Assembly (NCBI RefSeq): GCF_022346545.1 | Contig: NZ_JAKRNU010000012.1 | Span: forward strand, 62,001 to 126,000 | Direction of reading: 5' to 3' | Length of the DNA stretch: 64,000 nt | Source of the DNA: Sporosarcina sp. ACRSM | Lineage (GTDB): Bacteria; Bacillota; Bacilli; Bacillales_A; Planococcaceae | In this document: positions 36,125 to 46,246 of the stretch, one piece after another | How positions within the stretch are numbered: position 1 is the first letter of the stretch | How the letters are laid out: the number at the start of each line of letters is the position of its first letter | Made by a program: the position numbers and the translations under genes | The notes under the pieces: generated by a model | Told to the model about the DNA's origin: nothing | The model's database searches: none | The model's input: the letters and a program-made list of their open reading frames with translations, nothing else

Positions 36125-38752
36125 ATGATGCGCTTTATGTCAATTTCATCGAAAAAGCTGCCGATTCATCGATATGGACAGCTCCCGCTTTATTTCATCC
36201 CGAATGAGGGACAGTTGGAAGATCGTCGAATCCACTATTATGCAAAAGGCGCGGGTTATGATGTGTTCTTTACGAACGAGGGGGTCAGTTTTGTTTATAA
36301 AGAGAAAATTCCATCGTCGATTGAATTCAAGCGTAAGCGCCCCAACAAAATTAAGGCTTGCACAACGGGAAAAGGGCTTCGTCTTGATTTCCGTCTTCTT
36401 GGCGCGAATCAGGGCGTAAAACCGGAAGTGAGAGGGAAAATGCCCGGGACCGTCAACTATTTTCGCGGCAAAAATCCCGAAAACGGACATACTCATATTT
36501 CTGTTTTTCAGGAAGTGATCTATCGCGAAGTATGGCCTGGCATTGACCTCATTTTTCGAAGCAAACAAGGCCAAATTAAATATGAATTTGTGTTGCAGCC
36601 AGGTGCAAAAATAGAAGCGATCCGCTTCACCTACGCGGGAGCGGATGGTTTTTTCCTAGATGAGGAAGGAAATCTACTCATTGATACACCATTTGGGTTG
36701 ATACTCGACACGTCCCCTCTCAGTTATCTCAAGAAAGATCAGGATTTTCACCATGTGGAAAGTGCTTTTCAGCTCGTTCACGGCAAGAAAGGTGAAACCT
36801 CCATTACCTTTGCAATAGGAGAAGATTATGAAGAGCGATATCCTTTGGTTATTGATCCGCTCATCTATTCGACATACCTAGGTGGATCTAGCTATGATCA
36901 AGGATATGCGATTGCAGTGGATAACGACGGGAACGCCTATATCACTGGCTACACCACTTCCACTGATTTCCCTACCACTCCAGGCGTTTATGATACGACA
37001 TTCAACGGCAACCGGGATGCATTTGTGACCAAATTGAATGCCACAGGGACAGCACTCGTCTATTCCACATACTTAGGGGGAACGAATTTAGATCAGGGAT
37101 GGAGCATCGCCGTAGACAGTGCTGGAAACGCCTATGTCACCGGTATCACTTCCTCCAGTGACTTCCCCATCACTCCGCGTGCTTTTCAAATGGGGAATAA
37201 TGGGCTTGCAAATGCTTTTGTAACGAAATTGAATGCTGCGGGGACAGCGCTCATTTATTCCACATATTTAGGGGGAGAGGATTTCGATCAGGGCTCAGGC
37301 ATCGCCGTGGACAATGCGGGGAATGCCTATATCACCGGCTACACCACTTCCACTAATTTCCCAACGACCTCGGCCGCTTTCCAGACGTCGAACAATGGAC
37401 CCGGAAATGCGTTTGTGACGAAGCTCAACCCAACAGGCTCGGCTCTTGTCTATTCCACATATTTAGGGGGCACGAATTTAGATCAAGGTTTGAGCATCGC
37501 CTTAGATAGCACTGGAAGCGCCTATATTACCGGTGTGACACGATCGATGGATTTCCCGATTACCCCGACAGCTTTTCAATCGACGTTCACTGGCTTTGCC
37601 AATGTGTTTGTGACAAAGTTCAATCCTACAGGTTCGTCGCTCATCTATTCCACATTCTTAGGAGGTTCGGATAACAATTCGGGTGCGGCTATCGCTGTGG
37701 ACAACGGAGGGAATGCCTATGTCACGGGATTTACCAATTCTACTGATTTCCCAACCACTTGGGGCGCTTATCGAACAACGTACAATGGGGACAGCGATGC
37801 ATTTGTCACGAAACTTAATCCTCTCGGTACAACACTCGCCTATTCTACGTATTTGGGAGGCACAGATGCAGATCAAGGATTGGGCATCGCCGTGGATGAT
37901 ACCGGGAACGCCTATGTCACGGGGGCCACTCAATCGGATGATTTTCCTACGACCACATGTGCTTTTGATAGGACGTTTAATGGCGTAGTCGATGCATTTG
38001 TGACCAAGATCGATCCTACAGGTACGCGGTTAATCAATTCGACGTATTTAGGTGGAACTGGCTTCGACCAAGGTTATGGCATCGCCTTGGACAGCGCGGG
38101 GGATGCCTATGTCACCGGCTTAACGATTTCCACCGATTTCCCAACCAGTCCCGATGCTTTCGACACAACATTCAATGGGGTTCAAGATGCATTTGTGACA
38201 AAGATCAGTTTTCCGCAGGATGTTCCTTTGTTTCTGGAAATGGAGTTGGCCAAAGACATTCAGGTGCAATCCGATGTAATTGTTCATATCCAAGGAAATC
38301 TCTTTGAACCGCGAACCGTTCCAAAAATCATTCGCTGCTCGCCACAAAAAGAAAAGCAAGTTGGATGTATTTGTGCAAAACGGGTCCATGACTGGGTCGT
38401 TTTCTGTACTGATCAACGTCAAAAAGGAATGATACCAGGAGATATAGCATGGCAAATACGGAACTGTCGGACTTCGGGGGGCATTGTCAACGTCCATTGC
38501 AAAATGGTTCCGGAATCCACTAGCTTTACGGTACTTGATACACCAAAGCAACTACATGGAACACCCGGGACTCATCTCGTTATGATTCAATTTTCACTTC
38601 TCATGCGAATTCAATATACATGTAACGGAACACCGCTTTGCAGCTTTGACGTACCTGTCACGACTATCGATCGAGTCGCTCTCTGTTATCCAAAAGACAC
38701 ATCAATTCTAGCAAAAGTTTCTGTTGTCAATTGTGTGGTAGTAGGTGAATAA
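36125..38752 (+). CDS. SBBP-repeat beta-propeller protein with Cys-rich tail
   Basis: The protein of about 875 residues has an N-terminal beta domain of about 250 residues (start LPLYFIPNEGQLEDRRIHYY), seven tandem 65-residue SBBP repeats (YSTYLGGxxxDQGxxIAVD...GNAYxTGxTxSxDFPTT...AFVTKLNPTGxxL) that should close into a seven-bladed beta-propeller, and a C-terminal domain of about 180 residues with about ten Cys (for example IRCSPQ, VGCICAKRV, NCRTSG, YTCNGTPLC). There is no obvious signal peptide. GAGGGGG precedes ATG codons at 36125, 36128 and 36137; which is used is unclear. The Cys-rich tail and nearby coat genes suggest a spore-surface protein, an inference only. Confidence 0.88.
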   Translation: MMRFMSISSKKLPIHRYGQLPLYFIPNEGQLEDRRIHYYAKGAGYDVFFTNEGVSFVYKEKIPSSIEFKRKRPNKIKACTTGKGLRLDFRLLGANQGVKPEVRGKMPGTVNYFRGKNPENGHTHISVFQEVIYREVWPGIDLIFRSKQGQIKYEFVLQPGAKIEAIRFTYAGADGFFLDEEGNLLIDTPFGLILDTSPLSYLKKDQDFHHVESAFQLVHGKKGETSITFAIGEDYEERYPLVIDPLIYSTYLGGSSYDQGYAIAVDNDGNAYITGYTTSTDFPTTPGVYDTTFNGNRDAFVTKLNATGTALVYSTYLGGTNLDQGWSIAVDSAGNAYVTGITSSSDFPITPRAFQMGNNGLANAFVTKLNAAGTALIYSTYLGGEDFDQGSGIAVDNAGNAYITGYTTSTNFPTTSAAFQTSNNGPGNAFVTKLNPTGSALVYSTYLGGTNLDQGLSIALDSTGSAYITGVTRSMDFPITPTAFQSTFTGFANVFVTKFNPTGSSLIYSTFLGGSDNNSGAAIAVDNGGNAYVTGFTNSTDFPTTWGAYRTTYNGDSDAFVTKLNPLGTTLAYSTYLGGTDADQGLGIAVDDTGNAYVTGATQSDDFPTTTCAFDRTFNGVVDAFVTKIDPTGTRLINSTYLGGTGFDQGYGIALDSAGDAYVTGLTISTDFPTSPDAFDTTFNGVQDAFVTKISFPQDVPLFLEMELAKDIQVQSDVIVHIQGNLFEPRTVPKIIRCSPQKEKQVGCICAKRVHDWVVFCTDQRQKGMIPGDIAWQIRNCRTSGGIVNVHCKMVPESTSFTVLDTPKQLHGTPGTHLVMIQFSLLMRIQYTCNGTPLCSFDVPVTTIDRVALCYPKDTSILAKVSVVNCVVVGE
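36866..38225 (+). repeat. Seven tandem 195-bp coding repeats
   Basis: Each 195-base unit encodes one SBBP blade of the propeller. Units are conserved at the codons for YSTYLGG, AVD...GNAY, TDFPTT and AFVTKLN and diverge between. Units 2 and 4 share TNLDQG, which suggests recent duplication or conversion among blades. Confidence 0.9.
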
Positions 38753-39014
38753 AGAAATGCGAGTGGTAAATCAGAACGACTAGTCTGACTGCCCCTTCCA
38801 TATGAAGTTGATTGGCTAAACCTAAACTGATGTTTCGCCTGAAACCATCACTCTTTCAACTAACTCCGATTCACTAATGAAAACATCGCCAATATTCATA
38901 GCTGCAGAAGAAGCTTAATGTTTGAGACTACAAGAAATTGGATATAATAATCGTACATACATTCTATTACTTGATAGAGTAATAGAAACAATTCTCTAGA
39001 TTGGGGGTTAGGGA

Positions 39015-39878
39015 TTGAAAGTATTGGAGAAACTTATTTCCTCTATTGAAGCTGAGCTGAAAGAAACAGTTAGACGGACCGAGAAAGAACTTATGACGCT
39101 TTTTCCTTCTAGACTTTCTTACGACCTATTGACTGGTCAAAAACGCTACCTCTCACATGAGCTCGATCCACCCTGGGATCATTCAGGACATCTATTTACA
39201 AAATTAGGTGACGCTCGTTTCACTATTGAACAGTACGGAAAGGTTGGAGACTTTTTCGAGGAATATACCGGTAACTCGATCGCTTCTTTTGTTTCGGGTT
39301 GCGGGTTATTTTATGAGACATACGAAGAAAAGTATGAGGGATGGATGGAGGAACAATTTCGTGACGCCCATAACACTGTATTACAAAGCAAAGATGATGA
39401 GGACTTATCGATGCTGACAAGAGCAGCTTTTGGGGTAGACAGTTTCGATCCAAACGACAAAGATTTTCTAGTCGATGATTTGCAGAATACGTTTGATGAA
39501 CTCGAAGATTTTTCCTTTCTTCACGCGGAGAATTTAAGGATGAAAATCAGTGCAATGGATCTGCGTTTTGTTTTTAAACTAGGTGAAAAGCAAGCCAAAA
39601 AAAGAATTTACATGGAAAAACTAAGAATGGAACAAAGAGCGAAGCAAATTGAATTGGAGAAAGCCGCATTCAATAAACTTTGGTCCCTGCTTGAAAAAAA
39701 GTATAGATTAGTTTATCAAAAACCTTTTCCCAAAAGAATCGAAATGCCTGATTATGCAGCATTCAAAAAATTTCTGGACGATCATAACGTTCAAAATTGG
39801 GAGAGAGCTTTGATTGGGAACTATGCGCCTATTTCATTTTCAAACTCTGTTACATTTAAATTGACCTCGCCAAGATGA
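39015..39878 (+). CDS. Hypothetical protein with coiled-coil region
   Basis: The 287-residue cytoplasmic protein has a charged N-terminal helix (KLISSIEAELKETVRRTEKE), a central acidic region around residue 120-170 and a predicted coiled coil rich in Lys/Glu (about 195-235). The TTG start follows a G-rich stretch (GGGGG and AGGGA). I recognise no family. It stands alone, flanked by intergenic regions of 260 and 410 bases. Confidence 0.7.
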   Translation: MKVLEKLISSIEAELKETVRRTEKELMTLFPSRLSYDLLTGQKRYLSHELDPPWDHSGHLFTKLGDARFTIEQYGKVGDFFEEYTGNSIASFVSGCGLFYETYEEKYEGWMEEQFRDAHNTVLQSKDDEDLSMLTRAAFGVDSFDPNDKDFLVDDLQNTFDELEDFSFLHAENLRMKISAMDLRFVFKLGEKQAKKRIYMEKLRMEQRAKQIELEKAAFNKLWSLLEKKYRLVYQKPFPKRIEMPDYAAFKKFLDDHNVQNWERALIGNYAPISFSNSVTFKLTSPR

Positions 39879-39912
39879 AGCCGCTAATCGTCCGCACTCA
39901 AATTACAAAAAA

Positions 39913-39943
39913 ATCCCTTTCCAGCTTAACAACGGAAAGGGAT
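39913..39943. terminator. Hairpin terminator
   Basis: ATCCCTTTCC and GGAAAGGGAT form a perfect ten-base-pair stem next to an A run, shortly after the hypothetical gene ending at 39878. Confidence 0.65.
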
Positions 39944-40256
39944 GGTTCATCCTATTTGCTTTTGGTATTATTCTACAAAAGAAAGGCGAGCATTTTTTTG
40001 GAAACGATGAAGGACTTGTTTGGCTTCACCTTGATCAGCAAATTCAAAGAATCTGACAAATTTATTTTCGAAAACTGTGACTACCCACATAGAACATTCT
40101 CCTTTTCAACTACTATTTTATCGTTGTTATTAGTGTACTATATTTTGTAGCGAAAAAAAGAGATATTTGAACTTTGTTATAATACAGCCAAATTCAAAAC
40201 GCTTACATGTGAACGTTTTGTGACAACTCGATTTTTCAGGTATAAAGAGAGTAAAA

Positions 40257-40286
40257 CGCCATTTCCTATTCAATTTGGAAATGGCG
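40257..40286 (-). terminator. Rho-independent terminator
   Basis: CGCCATTTCC/GGAAATGGCG is followed by TTTTA on the minus strand, ten bases after the ywqG stop codon. Confidence 0.85.
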
Positions 40287-40295
40287 CTTGATTGT

Positions 40296-41090
40296 TCAAC
40301 TACAATCCCAATTATATAGAACGTTCGAAAAATCACGGTTTTTCAAATCATCCAAGGCGATAAAGAAGTTTGCGACACCCATATCGCCCCACATAATGGA
40401 CAACTCGTCGTCTGTGTCAATTTGCAGTAAAAGTGTATCGAATGTTGGATAATCTCCATATGCCCTTGGATCCTCTTGGGTGAAGAAAGGATAACCACCC
40501 AGCTTCGAACCTTGTCCGCTTGCAATCTCGTGATAGGCTTCCATTATCTCGTCGTGCGTCTCGTAATCTTCATCTGTCGCATTCTCTAGCCATTGATCGA
40601 CGTTTGTTAACGCGTTGAATCGATAATCCGCCCCCGATACGATTTCATCTGAACGTTGAAACGACAAGGCACTCTCTTTTTCGATTGGAAAATAATGCTC
40701 ATCCCCGAATGTGGGAAAGTCTGTCATCCATTTGGCTGGATCCGATTCGATCGACTCATGATACACCACACGAAATGTATCTTGATGTGTCCCATCTTCA
40801 AAATTCAATCCATACACATCATCATCCGCCACGAAAAACTGTAAAATGCCTTCTGTCGGGTAATGAGGGATCGACTCTTCCATCTCGCTAAAATTGATTT
40901 GTGCCAGCAAGCGTAGTGGTTCTCCACTTTCGGTCACTGGATAAGCATCCGTTTTTAGCCAGTAAGGCTGTCCCCCGAACTTGCTTTCCAAGGTTGTCGT
41001 CGCTCTAACCTTCCCTTCAATAAGCAGACCCGGCTTTTTCGTTTCTGCTAGTCTAGCAGCATACGGTTGCAATTGTTGTGGCAAATTCAT
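40296..41090 (-). CDS. ywqG: YwqG family (DUF1963) protein
   Basis: The 264-residue cytoplasmic protein matches the DUF1963/YwqG family: ESKFGGQPYWLKTDAYP near residue 35, LLAQINFSEM, GILQFFVADDDVYG, KLGGYPFFTQEDPR near residue 197, and the end IMWGDMGVANFFIALDDL. The family resembles YwqG of B. subtilis, which sits beside a toxin gene cluster there, but no such cluster exists here. Function is unknown. GAGTGGGA precedes the ATG. Confidence 0.9.
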   Translation of the reverse strand: MNLPQQLQPYAARLAETKKPGLLIEGKVRATTTLESKFGGQPYWLKTDAYPVTESGEPLRLLAQINFSEMEESIPHYPTEGILQFFVADDDVYGLNFEDGTHQDTFRVVYHESIESDPAKWMTDFPTFGDEHYFPIEKESALSFQRSDEIVSGADYRFNALTNVDQWLENATDEDYETHDEIMEAYHEIASGQGSKLGGYPFFTQEDPRAYGDYPTFDTLLLQIDTDDELSIMWGDMGVANFFIALDDLKNRDFSNVLYNWDCS

Positions 41091-41217
41091 GATCCCACTC
41101 TCCCGTTTCTAGATTTAAGATGCCTTTTTAAGTTGTTGTTGCGAGGTCCACTTCGGTACCATACGAACACTCATTCCATTATAAACCTATTTGATTTTTC
41201 ATACAACGAAAAGGCAT

Positions 41218-41260
41218 GATGCCATGTACCCAAATAATTGTTATTCGAGTACATGGCATC
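41218..41260. terminator. Hairpin terminator
   Basis: GATGCCATGTAC and GTACATGGCATC are perfect 12-base arms with a 19-base loop. It lies three bases beyond the genuine 3' end of the flavoprotein gene, which supports the original length of that gene. Confidence 0.8.
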
Positions 41261-41262
41261 TG

Positions 41263-42612
41263 TTACAAACGTTTACGAAATGGTGGGATGCTTTGCGGAA
41301 ATTTGAAGACATTAAAGGGATCATAGATGGTTTTCACTTCGCGAAGGCGATTTACATTCCTGCCGTAATACGCTGTGAGCCAATCTTTAATAAACCGATC
41401 CGGTCAGTTCACATAATCACCTGTTGTATAGCGAGATAAAGCTCTCCTCACTTGTTCGATCCAGCGAATGTTTTCCCGCTCTTCAAAAGGATGGCACCAT
41501 GTCGCGAGGTACTCCTGGGCAATTTTGACATCCCGGTAATAGAAAGCCGTTTCATCAGGGGCAACTCGCCCTACCGCCCCTGTAAGGGATTGGTGCCAAA
41601 TGGCCGAATCACGATTGGGCGCATTGGCTAAAAAGTGTTTCATTTCCAATATCGCTTTTCTCGGGAACGGTTTCGCCACAAAAGAACCTGATCTCTTGCG
41701 ATAAGCTGGCAAGTTTCCGCCCGGCTCATCAAAGAAACGCACCGCTTCAATGTAGGGGACTTCCTTGATCAGTATTTTGGTCGGAGATCCAGTTTCCAAT
41801 AACGGCTGCAAAAGTTGCTGCAATTTGGTCGCTGATCCTACAAACTCCCCTTGAGCAATAATTTCGTTGGCAATCTTTGCTCTACACTCAATTTCCGAAG
41901 TCAAGCATTCGTCCGTTTCAGGTGCCCAATGTTGCCACGCATCAAAGGCAGCTTCAAAGTCATCCCAGCCCCATGTAATAGAGAACACAGATACCTGCGA
42001 AACCGGATGCAGCTTGAAAGTGAAAGAAGTGACAATGCCAAAATTTCCGCCTCCCCCACCGCAGCAAGCCCAAAACAGATCTTGATGAAGCTGTTTATTG
42101 GCTTTGATCAATTCAGCGCCTTGATGACCACTTGCTTTGACCATTTCAACTTCAAGCAAATTGTCACAAGTAAGTCCAAACGCTCGGCTCAACATCCCGA
42201 TTCCTCCGCCAAGCGCAAGACCTGCCAAACCGACGCTGCTTTCCGTTCCTGCGGGAATCGTCACTCCGTACTCCCATAACTCCTGATAAACCTTCCCTAA
42301 ACTCGCACCCGCTTCTATTTTGGCCGTCATCGTTTCAAGATCGACTTGGATATTGCACATTTCACTAATATCAATGATCAGCCCATCATTGACCAATGAA
42401 AAATTCTCATAACTATGCCGACCACTCCTCACTCGAAATGGAACACATTTTTCCCTCGCCCATTTCAACGCATTCAAGACGTCCTCCGTGTTTTGGCAAA
42501 AGACAAGGACTTTTGGATATTTTTGGTCACTCAAATTATTATTGATGATGGCCTGCTCGTATTCAGGATCACGAGTTGTCACAATCCGACCCGTCAGCTC
42601 TGTCTTTTCCAA
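41263..42612 (-). pseudogene. FAD-linked oxidoreductase (berberine-bridge type) with in-frame TGA
   Basis: The frame encodes a PCMH-type FAD-binding domain with FRVRSGRHSYENFS (His that binds FAD covalently in this family) and GLALGGGIGMLSRAFGLTCDN. A substrate domain follows. At 41404-41406 a TGA interrupts the reading frame after TGDYVN; beyond it the same frame continues [30 protein letters not shown] and ends at 41263. That tail is the conserved BBE domain with the essential NxxxYDPxxxF pattern. The TGA replaces what is usually an aromatic residue. So the gene is either a recent nonsense mutant, read through, or affected by a sequence error. TTG start after AGGAG. Confidence 0.88.
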
Positions 42613-42740
42613 ACAGTCAACTCCTATTCCTCACATGTAACAAGATGTTATATAGTATGAAGATCTGTTGGAAAAGGCACTTGGCTCCCCTATCCCGAAG
42701 ACTTATTAGGCAACTGGCATCTTTCATGCTCTCCGCAAAG

Positions 42741-42776
42741 AAAAAGCAAGACCCGTTATAAAGGATCTAGCTTTTT
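42741..42776 (-). terminator. Rho-independent terminator
   Basis: AAAAAGC-AGA...TCT-GCTTTTT forms an imperfect hairpin ending in T on the minus strand, 43 bases after the opuAC stop codon. Confidence 0.8.
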
Positions 42777-42818
42777 CTTGTCTGTTAACAGACTACTTAT
42801 ATTTAGTTGTTTTCCTTC

Positions 42819-43751
<933 letters not shown>

Positions 43752-43798
43752 TCACTAACAATTTGCCCACTCGTTAGAATTTTGTTTACATTCATCAA

Positions 43799-43988
43799 TT
43801 ACGCCTCGGCGTAATTGCGTCCAGATTTTTTTCGAGCTCGCTCGAAAAGCTCCTCTAAAAATCTGTGACATCCGCCGGAGGCTTTATCTTCATTCAGCGG
43901 GCATTTGGAAACCCGCTGAACAGGAAAACAAAACCGCATTCATCCCACCACCTATAAAGGTGGAGTCTTCCGCTGAATGAAGATAAAA
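43799..43988 (+). mobile_element. Structured repeat element, copy 5 (short form)
   Basis: The 190 bp copy follows ATCAA. The first hairpin is CAATTACGCC/GGCGTAATTG. The second stem is CAGATTTTT/AAAAATCTG capped by TTCGAGC/GCTCGAA. After the invariant GTGACATCCGCCGGAGGC comes a right domain closed by a perfect 18-base-pair stem (TTTATCTTCATTCAGCGG with CCGCTGAATGAAGATAAA). It holds an inner CCACC...GGTGG hairpin. TTCAGCGGG can instead pair with CCCGCTGAA just downstream, so two exclusive folds exist. It lacks the 64-base module. It lies between the opuAC start and the VWA gene. Confidence 0.9.
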
Positions 43989-44228
43989 AATATGAATGTT
44001 TACTAGTATAGCTGTAACATTTTCAGAATACAACCGTTTCGACAAAATAAAATGTTTATACAGAAAAAACTGTACAAACTAAAATTATTATAAATCACCT
44101 TTCAAGAAAGATTTTTATACTGCATTCTTCCTCGTGCCTTTTTCCTATTTATGTATGGTAATCTTCAATCTAATTCAAACAGTGCTATAATATCAAGCAA
44201 TACATTATTGCGTAGAGAAGGAGAAATT

Positions 44229-45629
44229 ATGAAACTAAAACACTTTTTATTATGGGCTGTTTTCATTTTAATTCTCACTGCCTGTGACGGAAAAAATTCA
44301 GTTCCAAACGAGACCATGCCCGTAGATGATGTAGAGGAATCTGAAAAAGAAATTGAATTTGAAGCCGAAAATGAGGCTGAAAAGCAAGCTGTAGCTGAAG
44401 ACACGGAGCCCGCTCCACTTCCTCAAACATTAGCTGAATTGGCTGCTTTACCGCCCGGTTATACAGGTCCCCAGCTCTTTGGAATTCACGAGGAAGACCA
44501 TCCGAAGCTGGATGAATTGACTGCACACCTGCCCGATATTTCGGGTGAACCTACAGAGGCGCAGCTTGACCATTACTACAATGAAATCTTGGCAATTTTT
44601 CAGCACGATTTTAAGGGTCCTGAGGAGTTGCTTGCTAAAATGCGCTTTCAAGCGATCGGCAACCCTGATATTGAAGATCCCCGGATGCATTTCAAAGAAA
44701 ATTTAAATGTCTTAATTTTACTTGATGCTTCGGGAAGCATGGGAAAAGATCTAGGTGGGGAAACACAAATGGCTGCAGCAAAAAACGCCATCACTAATTT
44801 TGTGGAAGGCCTGCCTGCTGAAGCTAATGTGGGACTCCGGATATATGGACATGAGGGTACGGGGAATGTGAATGATAAAGCACGCTCATGCGCAAGCAGT
44901 GATCTTATTTATCCAATAGGAAAATACGACAAAGCTGACTTTCAAACTTCGCTAAAAAAAGCGCAGCCAGCGGGATGGACGCCGATCCAATTGGCGATCA
45001 ATGAGGCACAGGAAGATTTAGCACAGTTCAAGGGAGACCAAAACACCAATATAGTCTATTTGGTCAGTGACGGGGTTTCAACCTGTGATGATGATCCTGT
45101 AGAAGCCGCCAAACAGCTTTATAACTCGGATATCACGCCGATTGTCAATGTTATCGGATTTAATGTCGACAATGAAGGACAAAAACAGCTGAAAGAAGTG
45201 GCCAAAGCGACAGAGGGCACATACGAAGACGTACAAAATGCGGAAAGTCTGCAAAACGAGTTGGATCAAATGAAGGAAGTTGCGAAAAGCTGGGAAAAGT
45301 GGAAAGAGCAAAAAACGACAAGTCTAGAACATGATAAATTAAAGAATTCGCTCGATATTTTTGGCTACGAAACAGATGAATACAAAAAAAGAGTAGATGA
45401 AGGAAGCCAAGTTGGAACAGCCTTGCAATATTTATATCAACAACGAAAATTGATGTCCCGTGAAAGCCATGACTATTTAAGAAAAAGAAATGGTGAATAC
45501 CACAACTGGATAGAAGAAGAATACAATAAATTGAAAAAGGAATTAAAAGAACTTAACGAAAAGAAGATTGATGAAGCGTTACAATTACTTGAAGAAAAGT
45601 ACATTCAAAATGTACCAAGAGATTCCTAA
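44229..45629 (+). CDS. VWA domain lipoprotein
   Basis: The 466-residue protein has a lipoprotein signal peptide with lipobox LTAC (residues 16-19), a Glu-rich linker and a von Willebrand A domain from about 155 to 340. The metal-ion-dependent adhesion site is DASGSMG; the Thr and Asp partners lie in GWTPIQLAI and VSDGVSTCDDD. A C-terminal Lys/Glu-rich coiled-coil region follows (about 345-466). Such proteins bind ligands at the cell surface; the ligand is unknown. The frame opens 26 codons upstream but AAGGAG precedes ATG 44229. A terminator overlaps the stop codon. Confidence 0.92.
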   Translation: MKLKHFLLWAVFILILTACDGKNSVPNETMPVDDVEESEKEIEFEAENEAEKQAVAEDTEPAPLPQTLAELAALPPGYTGPQLFGIHEEDHPKLDELTAHLPDISGEPTEAQLDHYYNEILAIFQHDFKGPEELLAKMRFQAIGNPDIEDPRMHFKENLNVLILLDASGSMGKDLGGETQMAAAKNAITNFVEGLPAEANVGLRIYGHEGTGNVNDKARSCASSDLIYPIGKYDKADFQTSLKKAQPAGWTPIQLAINEAQEDLAQFKGDQNTNIVYLVSDGVSTCDDDPVEAAKQLYNSDITPIVNVIGFNVDNEGQKQLKEVAKATEGTYEDVQNAESLQNELDQMKEVAKSWEKWKEQKTTSLEHDKLKNSLDIFGYETDEYKKRVDEGSQVGTALQYLYQQRKLMSRESHDYLRKRNGEYHNWIEEEYNKLKKELKELNEKKIDEALQLLEEKYIQNVPRDS

Positions 45630-45649
45630 ATATAGGAGTCTCTTTTTTT
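45618..45649 (+). terminator. Rho-independent terminator
   Basis: AGAGATTCCTA/TAGGAGTCTCT with a run of seven T begins within the last codons of the VWA lipoprotein gene. Confidence 0.9.
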
Positions 45650-45712
45650 ACAGAATCACTTGGAAAGGAAAGACCTTTTCTCAAATGGCGTCCTTCCGTA
45701 CCTTATCGCATT

Positions 45713-46246
45713 CTATCGCATACTTTTTGCATTTAAATCATTGTTTACTTTATACACAACATAGGCAAATGTAAATTTCACGGGATATAACGAAAGAATA
45801 ACAGCAGTCCACTGACTAAGTGTCTTCACCCATCCTGTTAACTGAAATAGATCATTAATCAAGTAATTGGCTAATTGAATAAGCCCGAATACAATACCGA
45901 CTGAGGCAATAAATGCAAACAAAATTAGAATCACTTGTTGTATTGATATGCCTTTTATCTTTTTTAATCTTTTTATCCTGCCATTAGAAATCGAGAAACA
46001 AACATAGGTAGCAGGGAGTGCTATCAAATAGAAATCTAAAAAGCCAAATCTGATCCATGAAGCGAGCATTCCTAACAGCAAAATCCATCCGATTAGATTA
46101 AATAATCTTTTATGCACTCCATCATCCCCCGTTAGTAAAAATGCGTCTCTACTTGTCCTAGAAACGCATCCATAAGTCTGCAAATTGTTTTTGCTTGTTT
46201 CATTTTCTTTAAACATGGCTTCGGAAGGTTTTTCACTATTTTCCAC
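45713..46246 (-). CDS. Membrane protein of unknown function
   Basis: The 177-residue protein has a polar N-terminal tail of about 45 residues and four predicted membrane helices (about 50-65, 70-88, 105-128 and 143-165). Its GTG start directly abuts the stop codon of the PAS-GGDEF gene, so it is translated from the same transcript; a downstream ATG (MFKENETSK) could also be used. It may be a membrane partner of the signalling pair, an inference from position only. Confidence 0.65.
   Translation of the reverse strand: MENSEKPSEAMFKENETSKNNLQTYGCVSRTSRDAFLLTGDDGVHKRLFNLIGWILLLGMLASWIRFGFLDFYLIALPATYVCFSISNGRIKRLKKIKGISIQQVILILFAFIASVGIVFGLIQLANYLINDLFQLTGWVKTLSQWTAVILSLYPVKFTFAYVVYKVNNDLNAKSMR

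Larger units (their letters stand above)
39879..40295. other. Intergenic region with two terminator hairpins
   Basis: This 417-base stretch contains the hairpins at 39913-39943 and 40257-40286. The open frame across it on the plus strand starts at the end of the preceding gene, lacks a ribosome binding site and reads through a hairpin, so I do not accept it as a gene. Confidence 0.6.

Noticed and set aside
36866-38225. Regularly spaced repeats as CRISPR
   Set aside because: The 195-base period is coding and encodes SBBP blades; there are no short identical repeats with unique spacers.
39875-40150. Plus-strand open frame of 91 codons
   Set aside because: It starts at the end of the preceding gene without a ribosome binding site and runs through a terminator hairpin; its composition does not look like protein.
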